Origin: Desulfobacteraceae bacterium Eth-SRB1
GTDB taxonomy: Bacteria; Desulfobacterota; Desulfobacteria; Desulfobacterales; ETH-SRB1
Assembly (NCBI GenBank): GCA_004193555.1
Contig: RPGP01000001.1
Location: forward strand, 586,156 to 650,155
Direction of reading: 5' to 3'
DNA: 64,000 nt
Shown here: positions 63,971 to 64,000 of the stretch, piece by piece
Numbering within the stretch: the stretch's first letter is position 1
Layout: every line of letters starts with the position of its first letter
Notes under the pieces: model-generated
Seen by the model: only the letters and a program-made list of their open reading frames with translations
What the model was told of the DNA's origin: nothing
Database searches by the model: none
Position numbers and translations under genes: made by a program

Positions 63971-64000
63971 GTAGGTTGGGTTGAGCGCAGCGAAACCCAA
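63971..64000. repeat. GTAGGTTGGGTTGAGCGCAGCG-type palindromic repeat (partial at window end)
   Basis: GGTTGGGTTGAGCGCAGCGA runs into AACCCAA at the window edge; the two ends are complementary. This type of unit is widespread in bacterial intergenic DNA. Confidence 0.55.

Noticed and set aside
9-64000. tRNA or rRNA genes
   Set aside because: I inspected the gene gaps by eye and found no cloverleaf or rRNA-like segment; a covariance search would be needed to exclude them fully.

Overview
The window looks like chromosome from an anaerobic, sulfate-reducing-type Desulfobacterota (Desulfobacterales-like) bacterium. Supporting signs are a CoA-disulfide reductase/rhodanese enzyme, a group 3b sulfhydrogenase-type [NiFe] hydrogenase operon, a B12-dependent class II ribonucleotide reductase, a B12-binding radical SAM protein, long delta-type housekeeping proteins, moderate GC, and gene gaps packed with short palindromic repeats. 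The taxonomic call is inference; no rRNA or tRNA gene is visible.

Layout. 1-3.6 kb: 3' part of polA, then a persulfide/CoA-disulfide reductase. 4-8.6 kb (minus): hydB-hydG-hydD-hydA with a recognisable promoter and terminator; two large inverted-repeat elements sit in the operon's gaps. 8.8-16.8 kb: a PurN-like formyltransferase, a CHASE2 adenylate/guanylate cyclase, and a divergent Mla-type lipid transport operon (permease, ATPase-like protein, MCE protein) whose ATPase-like subunit has lost every catalytic motif; then a decayed lipoprotein gene and a BON lipoprotein. 17-32.4 kb: mostly housekeeping (carB, HD hydrolase, mobB, B12 radical SAM, XTP/dITP pyrophosphatase, nitroreductase, AmpG-like permease, a DUF6178-like protein, rsmD, coaD, nrdJ). 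32.4-44.9 kb: a defence and mobile-element island holding a HEPN/MNT toxin-antitoxin relic split by a MITE, a BrnT/BrnA pair, an IS110 remnant, a REP-associated transposase with its inverted ends, gene remnants, a complete type I restriction-modification locus with a DUF1016 (YhcG) nuclease inserted between hsdM and hsdS, and an N-terminally truncated HigA/ImmA protein. 44.9-54.1 kb: DedA/YqaA, pcm, a K+ channel, 5-formyl-THF cyclo-ligase, serS, thrC, a LysM-like exported protein and a TPR lipoprotein. 54.3-63.8 kb (minus): a cluster of HlyD, GAF-HlyD, M50 protease-HlyD and a short SecA paralogue, followed by a large lipoprotein.

The strongest candidate for a little-described system is this last cluster. 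It combines a second SecA-like motor with a membrane metalloprotease fused to an adaptor domain and two more adaptors, and looks like a dedicated export machine, possibly for large surface proteins. The second is the Mla-type operon with a non-catalytic ABC ATPase. At least ten families of short intergenic repeats occur, several in two or more copies inside this window.
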